In this document: piece after piece, positions 1-7,623 of the stretch
Layout: every line of letters begins with the position of its first letter
Position numbering within the stretch: the stretch's first letter is position 1
NCBI GenBank assembly: GCA_964530325.1
Contig: CAZHAX010000010.1
Span: forward strand, 55,194 to 119,193
Reading direction: 5' to 3'
From: CAZHAX01 sp964530325
GTDB taxonomy: Bacteria > Chloroflexota > Anaerolineae > B4-G1
DNA: 64,000 nucleotides
Program-made: the position numbers and the translations under genes
The notes under the pieces: model-generated
Databases searched by the model: none
The model's input: only the letters and a program-made list of their open reading frames with translations
What the model was told of the DNA's origin: nothing

Positions 1-743
1 TGACCATGCCGGCCACGTGGGCGATGTCTGCCAGCAAGTATGCGCCCACCAGGTCCGCAATCTGCCGGAAGGCCTCCCAGTCCGGCAGTCTGGGGTACGA
101 GGTGTAGCCGGCTATGATGAGCTTGGGGCGGTGCTGTCTGGCCAGTTCCTCGATCTGATCGTAGTCAAGCCGCTCGGTCTGCTCGTTGACCCGGTAGAAG
201 ATCACGTTGTATAACTTACCGGCCAGGTTGGCCGGGCTGCCGTGGGTGAGATGGCCGCCGTGGGCGAGCGCCATACTGAGGATCGTATCGCCGGGGTCCA
301 GCAGAGCGAGCATCGCCGCCGTGTTCGCCGGCGCGCCCGAGAGAGGCTGAACGTTGGCCTGGATTCGCTCGGCGGGCACAGTATCCGTGGCGAACGCCTG
401 TGCGCAGCGCTCGCGCGCCAGTGATTCGATGATGTCCGCATACTCGACGCCCCGGTAGTAGCGGCGGTCCCCGTAGCGTCTGTAGTGGGCAAGGTAGCGC
501 TCGAAGTCGACAATCTCGTCTTCGGCCATCGAGGCCGTGTCCGTGTGCGGGTAACCCTCGGCATAGACGTTCATCAACACCGATTGCACCGCCTCGCGGA
601 CTGCGGGCGGAGCACTGCTTTCTGAAGGAATGAGGATCAACCTGCGGGCCTGACGCTCCCACTCCAAGCCAATGAGTCGGGCGACGTCGGGGTCGAGCGC
701 GGCCAAGTCGCCGCGGAAGAGGAAGTCATTCTTCGAGGGCATC
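1..743 (-). CDS. glyA: Serine hydroxymethyltransferase, 3' end cut by window edge
   Basis: PLP enzyme that interconverts serine and glycine while charging tetrahydrofolate. The minus-strand frame is open for 247 codons from an ATG at 741-743 and runs off the left edge. It shows the SHMT N-terminal signature LIPSESSAPPAVREAV and the segment VYAEGYPHTD, then GAPANTAAMLALLDPGDTIL and MALAHGGHLTHG. The visible part ends at ADIAHVAGMV, the cofactor-contacting Asp/His stretch. The catalytic Schiff-base lysine lies outside the window. Some positions differ from the commonest bacterial form (SESS for SENF/SENI), which suggests a divergent SHMT subclass. It is transcribed divergently from a riboswitch-controlled serine biosynthesis operon, so it links the serine made there to glycine and C1 units. 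Confidence 0.93.
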
Positions 744-811
744 CCGCCTCCGGCGCTGGTAGAGTATCGACCTGTTTTCCGGGTCGCTAGTTCTGGTCAT
801 AGAACAGGCGC

Positions 812-840
812 ATTGTACTTCGCTGTCCTTCGCGTGTCAA
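812..840 (-). promoter_or_regulatory. Sigma-70-type promoter of glyA
   Basis: Read on the minus strand, a perfect -35 TTGACA (complement of 835-840) and a -10 TACAAT (complement of 812-817) are separated by exactly 17 bp. Transcription would start near 805, about 60 nt before the glyA ATG. The -35 box lies four bases from the -35 box of the opposite promoter. Confidence 0.75.
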
Positions 841-844
841 GGTA

Positions 845-873
845 TTGACAAATGGACAGAATTGGTGTATAGT
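845..873 (+). promoter_or_regulatory. Sigma-70-type promoter of the riboswitch/serine operon
   Basis: TTGACA at 845-850 and TATAGT at 868-873 have a 17-bp spacer. The -10 lies inside a perfect 7+1+7 inverted repeat (GTGTATA-G-TATACAC, 865-879), which could be a protein operator or simply an AT-rich -10 coincidence. Transcription would begin about 880, just ahead of the glycine aptamers. Confidence 0.8.
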
Positions 874-905
874 ATACACTAAGTCAATATGGACTATGGG
901 ATGCA

Positions 906-1086
906 GGGGAGAGCCCGCCGATAGGCGGCACCGAAGGGGCAAGCTGGTGCGACTGGCTGGATGCGCCGGCGAAACTCTCAGGTAAACGGACCCTGTATCT
1001 CGGTACCTCTGGAAAGTCCAAGCCGTAGGACGCCGACGGGGCAAGCCCCTTAGGGGGCGAATCTCTCAGGCAGGTGGACAGAGGCA
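906..1086 (+). ncRNA. Tandem glycine riboswitch (two gcvT-type aptamers)
   Basis: Two consecutive glycine aptamer cores are visible. Aptamer 1 has the opening GGGGAGAG, CACCGAAGGGGCAA and CGAAACTCTCAGGTAAACGGAC. Aptamer 2 has CTCTGGAAAG, CGCCGACGGGGCAAGCCCC and GAATCTCTCAGGCAGGTGGAC, and closes with CAGAGG. The short linker and order match the cooperative tandem class. The P1 strands of aptamer 2 are CCTCTG (1006-1011) and CAGAGG (1079-1084). It lies in the leader of an aminotransferase-serA operon rather than the more usual glycine cleavage operon. Confidence 0.95.
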
Positions 1087-1109
1087 GACCAGCCGGTCGC
1101 ATTAGGTAC

Positions 1110-1160
1110 GCGCCTCCTGTTACCTGCCCGCCGAGGGAAGATACAACATACAGGAGGCGC
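1110..1160 (+). promoter_or_regulatory. Riboswitch expression platform: Shine-Dalgarno sequestering hairpin
   Basis: GCGCCTCCTG at 1110-1119 is the perfect reverse complement of CAGGAGGCGC at 1151-1160, which contains the AGGAGG ribosome binding site of the next gene (ATG at 1165). A competing pairing is possible: CAGAGGC (1079-1085), whose first six bases form the 3' strand of aptamer 2 P1, can pair with GCCTCCTG (1112-1119) with one bulge. Ligand-bound P1 would free the anti-SD and hide the ribosome site, so the logic predicts translational OFF with glycine. The pairings are seen directly; the switching is inferred. Confidence 0.75.
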
Positions 1161-1164
1161 TTTG

Positions 1165-2244
1165 ATGTACAAGAAGCTGTTTATCCCGGGCCCGACTCAC
1201 GTCCGTGACGAAATCCTCGAAGCACAAGCCGCACCCATGCTTGGGCACCGTTCCCAGGAGTATGCCGATCTCCACCTGGCAGTGACCCCCAAGCTGCAGC
1301 AGCTCCTCTACACGAAGCAACGAGTCTATCTGTACACGTCATCGTCCACCGGCGTCATGGAGGGGAGCATTCGCCAGGCCTCGACGAAGAAGGTCCTGAA
1401 CACCGTGTGCGGCGCTTTCTCCAAACGCTGGCACCAGATCACGAGCATCAACGGCCTGCCCTGCGACAAGGTCGAGGTCGAGATGGGCCAGGCCATCACC
1501 CCCGAGCTGGTCGACGAAGCACTGGGCAAGGACGGCAGCGAGTGCCCGTATGACGCCCTCACGATAGTGATGAACGAGACGTCGACCGGCGTACTGAATC
1601 CGGTGCAGGATATCGCCGCTCTCGTTCGGGAGAAGTATCCGCAGGTGATCATCCTGGTCGACGCCGTCAGCTGCATGGCGGGCGTCAAGATCGAGTTCGA
1701 TGCCTGGGGCCTCGACGTTTGCCTGGCCGGTGTGCAGAAGTGCTTCGCGCTGCCGCCAGGACTGACTGTCTGCGCGGTGAGCGACAGGGCAAGGGAGCGG
1801 GCTCAGCAGGTGGAGCATCCAGGGTTCTACTTCGCCTACGATCAGATGGACAAACGTTACGACAAGGGGCAGACGCCGGCCACTCCAGCGATCAGCATCA
1901 TCCAGGCGCTCAACAAGCAGATGGACGATATCCTGTCTGCAGGGCTGGACAAGCGCTGGGCTCGACATCAGGAGATGGCTGCCTACACGCAGGACTGGGC
2001 GCGGCGCTACTTTGCCCTCTACTCTGACGAACGCTACCTCTCGCCGACGGTCACGAACATCGAGAACACACGCTCGATAAGCGTCGCCGATCTGAACAAG
2101 GAACTGGGCAAGCGCGGGGCGATGATCTCGAACGGCTACGGTGACCTCAAAGAGAAGTGCTTCCGCATCGCCCACATGGGCGACCTGACGATGGACGACA
2201 TGAAGTGGCTGACCGGCGAGATCGAGGACGTCCTGGGCCTGTGA
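1165..2244 (+). CDS. Class V aminotransferase, probable phosphoserine (or serine-glyoxylate) transaminase
   Basis: A 359-residue PLP-dependent fold-type I aminotransferase of the alanine-glyoxylate/serine-pyruvate group. It opens with KLFIPGPTHV, has TSSSTGVME for phosphate binding, LVDAVSCMAG with the cofactor Asp, and the Schiff-base lysine in GVQKCFALPPG (K192). ATG 1165 is chosen over TTG 1162 because AGGAGG at 1152-1157 is then 7 nt away. It comes just before serA, so the likely reaction is 3-phosphohydroxypyruvate plus glutamate to phosphoserine, as in lineages where an AGAT-like enzyme replaces canonical SerC. Sequence alone cannot exclude serine-glyoxylate or alanine-glyoxylate activity. 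Its translation is probably controlled by the upstream glycine riboswitch. Confidence 0.85.
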   Translation: MYKKLFIPGPTHVRDEILEAQAAPMLGHRSQEYADLHLAVTPKLQQLLYTKQRVYLYTSSSTGVMEGSIRQASTKKVLNTVCGAFSKRWHQITSINGLPCDKVEVEMGQAITPELVDEALGKDGSECPYDALTIVMNETSTGVLNPVQDIAALVREKYPQVIILVDAVSCMAGVKIEFDAWGLDVCLAGVQKCFALPPGLTVCAVSDRARERAQQVEHPGFYFAYDQMDKRYDKGQTPATPAISIIQALNKQMDDILSAGLDKRWARHQEMAAYTQDWARRYFALYSDERYLSPTVTNIENTRSISVADLNKELGKRGAMISNGYGDLKEKCFRIAHMGDLTMDDMKWLTGEIEDVLGL

Positions 2245-2289
2245 GGCCCGTCAATCGATTGCATGCCAGTCAAGCCAGGGGGAAACGAG

Positions 2290-3201
2290 ATGAAACTGAT
2301 AGTCTGCGATCCAACTGATGCGACGGCCATTGCCGCGATGCGGGAGGCCGGTATTGAGGTTGACGTGCGAGACGACATCGCGCCAGAGGACCTGGAGGAT
2401 GCTATCAAGGATTACGACGCTATGGTCGTCCGCAGCCGCACCAAGGTGCGACAGCCCTTGATCGACAAGGCGGCCAACCTCAAGCTGATTATCCGCGGAG
2501 GGGTTGGGCTGGACACCATCGACGTGGAGTATGCTCAGTCGAAGGGAGTCGAGGTGCGCAACACGCCGTCCGCCTCCTCCAATTCCGTGGCCGAGCTTAC
2601 CGTCGGATACCTGCTCGCCCTCGCTCGCAGGATTCCCCAGATGACGGCCTCGATGAGGAATGGGGAATGGGAGAAGAAGGCCTTCAGCAAGGCCACCGAG
2701 CTGGCCGGCAAGACGCTGGGCCTTGTCGGCTGCGGACGCATTGGCAGCCTGGTGGCCCAGAAAGCGGTCTTCCTCGACATGGAGGTGCTGTTCCATTGCC
2801 TGCCGCCCTTCCCGGAGGTCGCCGGCGCCTACAATGTCTCCCTCAAGGAGCTGATCGCGCGATCTGACTACATCTCCCTCCATGTTCCCTACACTCCCGA
2901 GACCCGCTACATGATCGGCCGAGAAGAGATTGCCAAGATGAAGGACGGGGTCTATATCATCAACTGCGGCCGCGGAGGCACGCTGGACGAGGAGGCGCTG
3001 TACGATGCTATCGTCAGCGGCAAGGTGGCGGGTGCAGCCTTGGATGTGTTCGAGGACGAGAAGGAGGAGCGCGGCCAGAAGCTGATGTCACTGTCGCAGG
3101 TGATCGGCTCGCCGCATGTTGGTGCTGGGACGGTAGAGGCGAGCGCGCGGGTCGGCGATGAAGTGGCCCAGATCGCCATCCAAGTGGCAAGACAGCTCTA
3201 A
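2290..3201 (+). CDS. serA: D-3-phosphoglycerate dehydrogenase, short form without ACT domain
   Basis: NAD-dependent 2-hydroxyacid dehydrogenase that oxidises 3-phosphoglycerate, the first step of phosphorylated serine synthesis. The 303-residue protein has the substrate loop VVRSRTKV, IIRGGVGLDTID, the Rossmann motif GLVGCGRIGS, INCGRGGTLDEEAL with the active-site Arg, and the catalytic His in SPHVGAGT. It ends right after the catalytic domain, so the C-terminal ACT or ASB domain that gives serine feedback in many SerA proteins is missing. That fits control through the glycine riboswitch instead. ATG 2290 is preferred over 2263 because AGGGGG lies 7 nt before it. It sits 45 bp after the aminotransferase and 8 bp before the DUF1015 gene. 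Confidence 0.92.
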   Translation: MKLIVCDPTDATAIAAMREAGIEVDVRDDIAPEDLEDAIKDYDAMVVRSRTKVRQPLIDKAANLKLIIRGGVGLDTIDVEYAQSKGVEVRNTPSASSNSVAELTVGYLLALARRIPQMTASMRNGEWEKKAFSKATELAGKTLGLVGCGRIGSLVAQKAVFLDMEVLFHCLPPFPEVAGAYNVSLKELIARSDYISLHVPYTPETRYMIGREEIAKMKDGVYIINCGRGGTLDEEALYDAIVSGKVAGAALDVFEDEKEERGQKLMSLSQVIGSPHVGAGTVEASARVGDEVAQIAIQVARQL

Positions 3202-3209
3202 GGGGCACG

Positions 3210-4529
3210 ATGGCCAGAATACGACCGTTCAGAGGGGTTCGCTACGACGCAGCCAAAGTGGCAGACCTCTCCAGCGTGGTCAGCCAGCCGCACGATCGCG
3301 TGCGGCACGGCCTTCAGGACAAGTACTACGATCTGAGCCCCTACAATATGGCCCGTCTGATCAAAGGCAAGACCCATCCGGACGACGACGCTCTCAGCAA
3401 CCCCGTAACCAGGGCGCACGATTCATATCAGACGTGGCTGGAGGAGGGAGTGCTCAAGCGGGACGATGCTCCTTGCCTGTATGTGCATCGCCAGACCTTC
3501 ACTATGCCTGACGGAAGCACTCGCTCTCGGCAGGGCCTGATCGCTGCGCTGGAGCTAACCGAGTTCGATAAGGGCGTTGTCCTTCCCCATGAGCGGACGC
3601 TCCGCAAGTCGATGGAAGGGCAGTTCAGTCTGCTCCAGGCTACGGACGTCAACTTCGGCTGCGTCTTCGTCCTCTATCCCGGCGGCGACCTGAGCGATCT
3701 GCTGGCCCCGGCGACCGCCGCACCTCCGACCGCCGAAGTGCGGGAGCTGTTCGAGAACGAGGTGCTGCAGCAGCTGTGGGTGGTCGACGATCCGGATGTC
3801 ATCTCGGCCGTAGTTGAGGAGATGGCTCCCCGCCGAGGTCTGGTAATCGCCGACGGGCACCACCGCTATGAGACGGCGCTGCACTATCGTGACGAGATGC
3901 GTTCGCGCTACCCCGACGCGCCGGCCGAAGCGGCCTTCAACTACCGCCTGGCCAGCCTGGTGGGGATGGACGACCCTGGCCTGGTGATACTCCCCACGCA
4001 CCGCCTGGTGCGCTGCGGGGACTACAGCTGCGGCATCGGTCTCCTGGAGCGCGCCGCAGAGTACTTCGAGGTGGCGCCCGTGGCCAGCCCGGCCGCGCTG
4101 CAGGCGGCCCTGGCTGAGGTCAGCGCTGTTCCCGCCCCGGCCTTCGGCTTCCACGATGGAAGAACGGCTCTGCTGGCCCTGCGGGACGAGAACGTGATGG
4201 CGCGAATAGCGCCTGATCACACGCCCACCTGGCGCAGCCTCAACGTCAGCGTGCTGCACGAGCTGTTCATAGAGCGGGTGGTGGGGTTGGGCAAGGAGGA
4301 AGTGGCCGCCGACGGTCACATTGAGTTCTTGCGGGATGCACAGATGGGCTTCGACTCCGTGGCCAGTGGAGATGCCGACTTCGTCGCGGTGATGAATCCG
4401 ACCCGTATTGAGCAGGTGCGCGATTGCAGCGCGGCCGGTGAGCGCATGCCGCAGAAGTCGACGGACTTCTATCCCAAGGTGATAAGCGGCCTGGTGATGC
4501 TCCCTATAGGGCCGGGCGAGCAGGTCTAG
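3210..4529 (+). CDS. DUF1015 family protein in the serine operon
   Basis: A 439-residue soluble protein with the family hallmarks: RPFRGVRYD near the N-terminus, SQPHDRV, the TFTMPDGSTRSRQGLIAAL region, VVLPHERTLRKSMEGQF, and the strongly conserved VIADGHHRYETALHY around residue 215. No function is established for the family to my knowledge. Genes of this type often neighbour serA and an AGAT-like aminotransferase, and here the three form one riboswitch-controlled transcription unit. The DGHHRYE motif recalls the DGHHR motif of ParB-fold free serine kinases (SerK/SbnI), so an enzymatic role on serine or phosphoserine is an attractive inference. No separate serB is visible nearby. AAGGGG precedes the ATG. 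Confidence 0.88.
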   Translation: MARIRPFRGVRYDAAKVADLSSVVSQPHDRVRHGLQDKYYDLSPYNMARLIKGKTHPDDDALSNPVTRAHDSYQTWLEEGVLKRDDAPCLYVHRQTFTMPDGSTRSRQGLIAALELTEFDKGVVLPHERTLRKSMEGQFSLLQATDVNFGCVFVLYPGGDLSDLLAPATAAPPTAEVRELFENEVLQQLWVVDDPDVISAVVEEMAPRRGLVIADGHHRYETALHYRDEMRSRYPDAPAEAAFNYRLASLVGMDDPGLVILPTHRLVRCGDYSCGIGLLERAAEYFEVAPVASPAALQAALAEVSAVPAPAFGFHDGRTALLALRDENVMARIAPDHTPTWRSLNVSVLHELFIERVVGLGKEEVAADGHIEFLRDAQMGFDSVASGDADFVAVMNPTRIEQVRDCSAAGERMPQKSTDFYPKVISGLVMLPIGPGEQV

Positions 4530-4555
4530 TCTGCCCGGCGCACGATATGAATGCG

Positions 4556-4592
4556 ACAAGCCCCGGCGGGCCACTTGGTCGCCGGGGCTTGT
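4556..4592. terminator. Strong hairpin between convergent genes
   Basis: A 13-bp perfect stem, ACAAGCCCCGGCG (4556-4568) with CGCCGGGGCTTGT (4580-4592), and an 11-nt loop. It lies between the ends of the DUF1015 gene and the convergent minus-strand gene, so it may end transcription from both sides. No clear T-tract follows on either strand. Confidence 0.65.
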
Positions 4593-4646
4593 CCTCGCAC
4601 TGCCGTCTGGCGTGCGCCGCAGCGCCTCGCTGCGGGTCAGCGACCG

Positions 4647-5693
4647 CTATTCAGGCAGATCCGGGCTGAAATCGATGAGAGTCTGGTCGAGATACGCCAC
4701 TGCCGCGCCTCGCCCTGTCGCCTGATCTGGATCGAGCACCACGCCCGTCGTCTGTTCGACGGCTTCGGACAGAGCCTGCAGGTCGACAGCTATCCCGATT
4801 AGGGTGCGTGAGCGGTCAATCTCGAATCGCACCGGCCCGCTCAAGTCGGTGAAGCTGCCCTCAGACGGATTCCAGACATACAGGTACGGGGTGTAGGAGC
4901 CCGTACTTAGACGGTAGGAGACCTGAATCACTGCCTCGTCGCCCAGATCTGGATTGATCCTCCGCTCGCCTGGCGGGCGGCCGGTGGTAGTATCACCATC
5001 CAGGTCGAGCGCGAATAGCCAGTCGGTGTTGGCGCCCGGCGGATCCGGGATCGGCTCGTAGAGGGCGATCCAGAAGACCACCTCTCCCTCCTCAACCCAG
5101 TCAGCGAACTCGGAGGGCACTCCCTCTCCGGGCTCGAGGCCGACCCTCAGATCGGCCCGCACGCTGGCAGAGCGGATATCGATACCAGCCGGGATCTCCT
5201 GAACGGGTGCGCCTGTATCGTACAGTCCAACGTCGCCTCTGGCATCGGCGGTGGTGAAACTCCCCACCTGTGGAGTGGCCGTCGCCGCAGGGGGCGGCGT
5301 GGGCGAAGCGGCCATGTCCGGCGTCGGGGTGCATTCTACGACGCGCACGATAACCTGGGCGGATCTGCTGGAGCCTCGGTCGCTCGCTGTGACCACAAAC
5401 TCACCCGTCTGCTGGCCCGCAGTGTGGAGCCCGCTCTGGCTGATATCCCCGCCAGTGGCCTCCCAAGTGACCTCGCTGCTGCCTGTAACAGTGAACAGGA
5501 TCTGCTCACCGGTGCACAGTCTGGCCTCGGCCGGGCTGATCTCAAGAGGGGGCTTTGCCTGAGAGATTATCCTGCTGCAGGCCTGCAGGATAGTGACCAG
5601 CGCAATCAACGCTACCAGCGCGATCATGCCGATGGTGAACCAGTAGATGATCTCACGAGCCCTTTCGCTCACATCGAGTTTCTTGAGGAACAT
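4647..5693 (-). CDS. Membrane-anchored extracellular protein with Ig-like domain
   Basis: A 348-residue protein of unknown function. It starts at ATG 5693, 8 codons inside the longer open frame, because TAGGAGG precedes it. A short basic head (MFLKKLDVSERAREI) is followed by one hydrophobic helix (about residues 20-42) ending in a Cys (LQACS), so it is probably a signal anchor facing outward. Residues about 55-110 look like a bacterial Ig-like repeat (LCTGEQILFTVTGSSEVTWEATGGDIS). A Pro/Thr linker (CTPTPDMAASPTPPPAATATP) leads to a C-terminal module with VFWIALYEPIPDPPGANTDW and ALDLDGDTTTGRPPGERR, resembling domains that report partitioned quantities on cell surfaces. The role is unknown. 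It stands 140 bp downstream of tilS. Confidence 0.75.
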   Translation of the reverse strand: MFLKKLDVSERAREIIYWFTIGMIALVALIALVTILQACSRIISQAKPPLEISPAEARLCTGEQILFTVTGSSEVTWEATGGDISQSGLHTAGQQTGEFVVTASDRGSSRSAQVIVRVVECTPTPDMAASPTPPPAATATPQVGSFTTADARGDVGLYDTGAPVQEIPAGIDIRSASVRADLRVGLEPGEGVPSEFADWVEEGEVVFWIALYEPIPDPPGANTDWLFALDLDGDTTTGRPPGERRINPDLGDEAVIQVSYRLSTGSYTPYLYVWNPSEGSFTDLSGPVRFEIDRSRTLIGIAVDLQALSEAVEQTTGVVLDPDQATGRGAAVAYLDQTLIDFSPDLPE

Positions 5694-5833
5694 GTGGCCT
5701 CCTACGTCCGGCTGCAAGCGCCGCGGCTCGCCACAAGCACGATCCGAGTCGGCTGGGCCGGGCCGATGCGAGTGGGAAGTCTACCACAAGTGGACCGGTT
5801 TGGGAAACAGGCCTGGCGCGCGTTGCCGACTGC

Positions 5834-7312
5834 TCAAGGGACTCGCTCGAAGTACAGCTTGACGGCGCGGCGCGTGCGGGGTGTGACCGCGAAGTCGTGG
5901 GAGAGGCGGTGACCACAGACCCAGACGATCTGACTGCCCGCTGCAAGGAGCGGGACATGGTCACGCCAGGCAGCAGGGACCTTGAGGTTGATCATTAGCT
6001 CGCTCAGGCGTACGGTGTGGCCCCCCATTCCCAGAGGCCGGAAGCGGTCGCCGCGCTGGCGCGTCCGGAGCACCGCCGGCGAGGGGAGTCTGTCTTCGTC
6101 CACGTACGCTTGCCAGCGGCCGGCGGCGGCGATAGCGTCTGCATCCCAGGTCGCGAGTGACTCTGCCTCCAGGACCCAGTCTGAGTCTGGGATTGGCGTC
6201 GTGCCGGGAATCTCTACCGGCATCGCCTGGCGGCTCCACAGCAGCGGCTCGTCCGGCGGAGGGCCGCTAACTCCCTGGTCCGCCACTGTCAGCGTCTCGT
6301 AGCCCACCATGAGGGAGACTGCCTGAGGCAGCGTTGCCTGCGCTCCCGTCTCCCCCTCCAGCGCCACCGCTCGCGCATTCTCCACGTGGACGAAGTTGAC
6401 GTCTCGCAGGCTTCTGCGCAGGCGGTATGCTGCGTGGCGAAGCGTGGCTCGCTGCAGCGCCACGGGTAGATTGCGCCAGGCCGCCCGGTCGAGCGTTATG
6501 GAACTGTCGGACTCCGCACGCACCACTTCGCCCCAGGCCTGGCGGCGGAGTTGTGCCAGTATCTCGTATTCTGCGGCCAGTACCTGGGCTGTGTGGCAGA
6601 GTCTCTGCCGGATCCCCGGATTGTACTGCTCGAGCGTTGGTAGGAGCTCGTGCCTCAGTCTGTTGCGGAAGAAGGTCTGATCAAGGTTGGAGCGGTCGAA
6701 CCGTGGGCTGAGGCCGTGCTCGCTGCAGTAGAGCTCGATCTCACGGCGAGGGACGTAGAGGAGCGGGCGGATAAGCTGGAGAGACGCCGCGGTGATCTCC
6801 GGCAACTCGCCGATCAGGCGGTAGTCGGTGAGCGGGGTGCTGGGCAACATCCCCCGCAGGCCAGCCAGCCCGGAGCCGCGCAGCAGGTGCATCAGCACAG
6901 TCTCCGCCTGGTCATCTGCATTGTGGCCTACCGCAATCCTAGCGGCCCCTACGTCAGAGGCAACCTGCGCCAGGAAGGAGTAGCGAACGCGGCGGGCGGC
7001 CTCCTCGAAGGCAAGCCCTCCTTCGTCGGCGATCTGGGGCACGTCACGGCGCTCGACAGTTGCCGGCAGCTTCCTCTGGGCAGCGATGTCGGCGACGAAC
7101 TGTGCGTCGCCGTCTGCTTCTGCGCCGCGCGCACCGTGATGGAGGTGGGCTACGTACAGCTGCAGGTCGTACTCGTCGCGGAAGCGGACCAGGAGGTGCA
7201 GGAGACAAAGGGAATCCGGCCCCCCGGATACGCCAACCACGACCCGGTCACCGTGGGCCAGGAGGGCATGCTGCTTGATTGTGCGCCGGACTCCCTGCAG
7301 GAGGTCGGCCAA
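5834..7312 (-). CDS. tilS: tRNA(Ile)-lysidine synthetase
   Basis: ATP-dependent enzyme that converts C34 of the CAU-anticodon tRNA-Ile to lysidine, allowing it to read AUA. The 492-residue protein carries the PP-loop SGGPDS at residues 29-34, VAHLHHGARGAEAD, the family motif IAVGHNADDQAETVLMHLLRGSG, and FRNRLRHELLPTLEQYNPGI. The C-terminal TilS domain, with RQRGDRFRPLGMGGH and VTPRTRRAVKLYFERV, is also present, so it is the full-length form. The start is TTG at 7312, which overlaps the end of the upstream small gene; no good ATG lies at the right distance before the PP-loop. It ends a minus-strand run beginning at prfB. Confidence 0.95.
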   Translation of the reverse strand: MADLLQGVRRTIKQHALLAHGDRVVVGVSGGPDSLCLLHLLVRFRDEYDLQLYVAHLHHGARGAEADGDAQFVADIAAQRKLPATVERRDVPQIADEGGLAFEEAARRVRYSFLAQVASDVGAARIAVGHNADDQAETVLMHLLRGSGLAGLRGMLPSTPLTDYRLIGELPEITAASLQLIRPLLYVPRREIELYCSEHGLSPRFDRSNLDQTFFRNRLRHELLPTLEQYNPGIRQRLCHTAQVLAAEYEILAQLRRQAWGEVVRAESDSSITLDRAAWRNLPVALQRATLRHAAYRLRRSLRDVNFVHVENARAVALEGETGAQATLPQAVSLMVGYETLTVADQGVSGPPPDEPLLWSRQAMPVEIPGTTPIPDSDWVLEAESLATWDADAIAAAGRWQAYVDEDRLPSPAVLRTRQRGDRFRPLGMGGHTVRLSELMINLKVPAAWRDHVPLLAAGSQIVWVCGHRLSHDFAVTPRTRRAVKLYFERVP

Positions 7313-7315
7313 TGG

Positions 7316-7567
7316 CTAGGCCACTTTGTACACGCTGTCCCCAGCGCGAGCGCGGGATTCCAGCATGATGCCGATGCTGTCACCGGGACCGGCCTCGGTC
7401 ACGGCCTGGCGATCGATCTGCATGGACTCAATGTCCGTCTCGAAATCGGTGGTGTGGCCGAGGACGTGTATCCGGTCGCCCACGGCAAGTCTGCCGCTGA
7501 GGTCTATGCCGGCCACGCTGATGTTGCCAAACCAATGAGTCACCTTGCCGACGAGTTCCTCCGCCAT
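7316..7567 (-). CDS. EF-Tu domain 2-like small protein
   Basis: An 83-residue single-domain protein resembling the beta-barrel domain 2 of translational GTPases: VGKVTHWFGNISVAGIDLSGRLAVGDRIHVLG, then a spacer and VTEAGPGDSIGIMLESRARAGDSVYKV. Short stand-alone proteins of this kind are annotated as translation elongation factor-like in many bacteria and archaea; their role is unproven. There is no GTPase domain. It lies between a zinc-ribbon gene and tilS and ends a few bases before the tilS start, so the two are probably translationally coupled. Neighbouring prfB and tilS suggest a translation-related setting. Confidence 0.8.
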   Translation of the reverse strand: MAEELVGKVTHWFGNISVAGIDLSGRLAVGDRIHVLGHTTDFETDIESMQIDRQAVTEAGPGDSIGIMLESRARAGDSVYKVA

Positions 7568-7623
7568 TCGTTGCCTCCTTACTCAAGCGGGCTATGTGGT
7601 GGTACCGTTTGGCTTCCGTGCCT

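Noticed and set aside
787..1102. Short minus-strand open frames across the leader of the serine operon
   Set aside because: They lie on the glycine aptamers, lack ribosome sites and have no domain. The RNA structure explains the sequence.
1339..2175. 278-codon minus-strand open frame opposite the aminotransferase
   Set aside because: It is an antisense frame of a high-GC gene; the plus strand shows a complete PLP enzyme.
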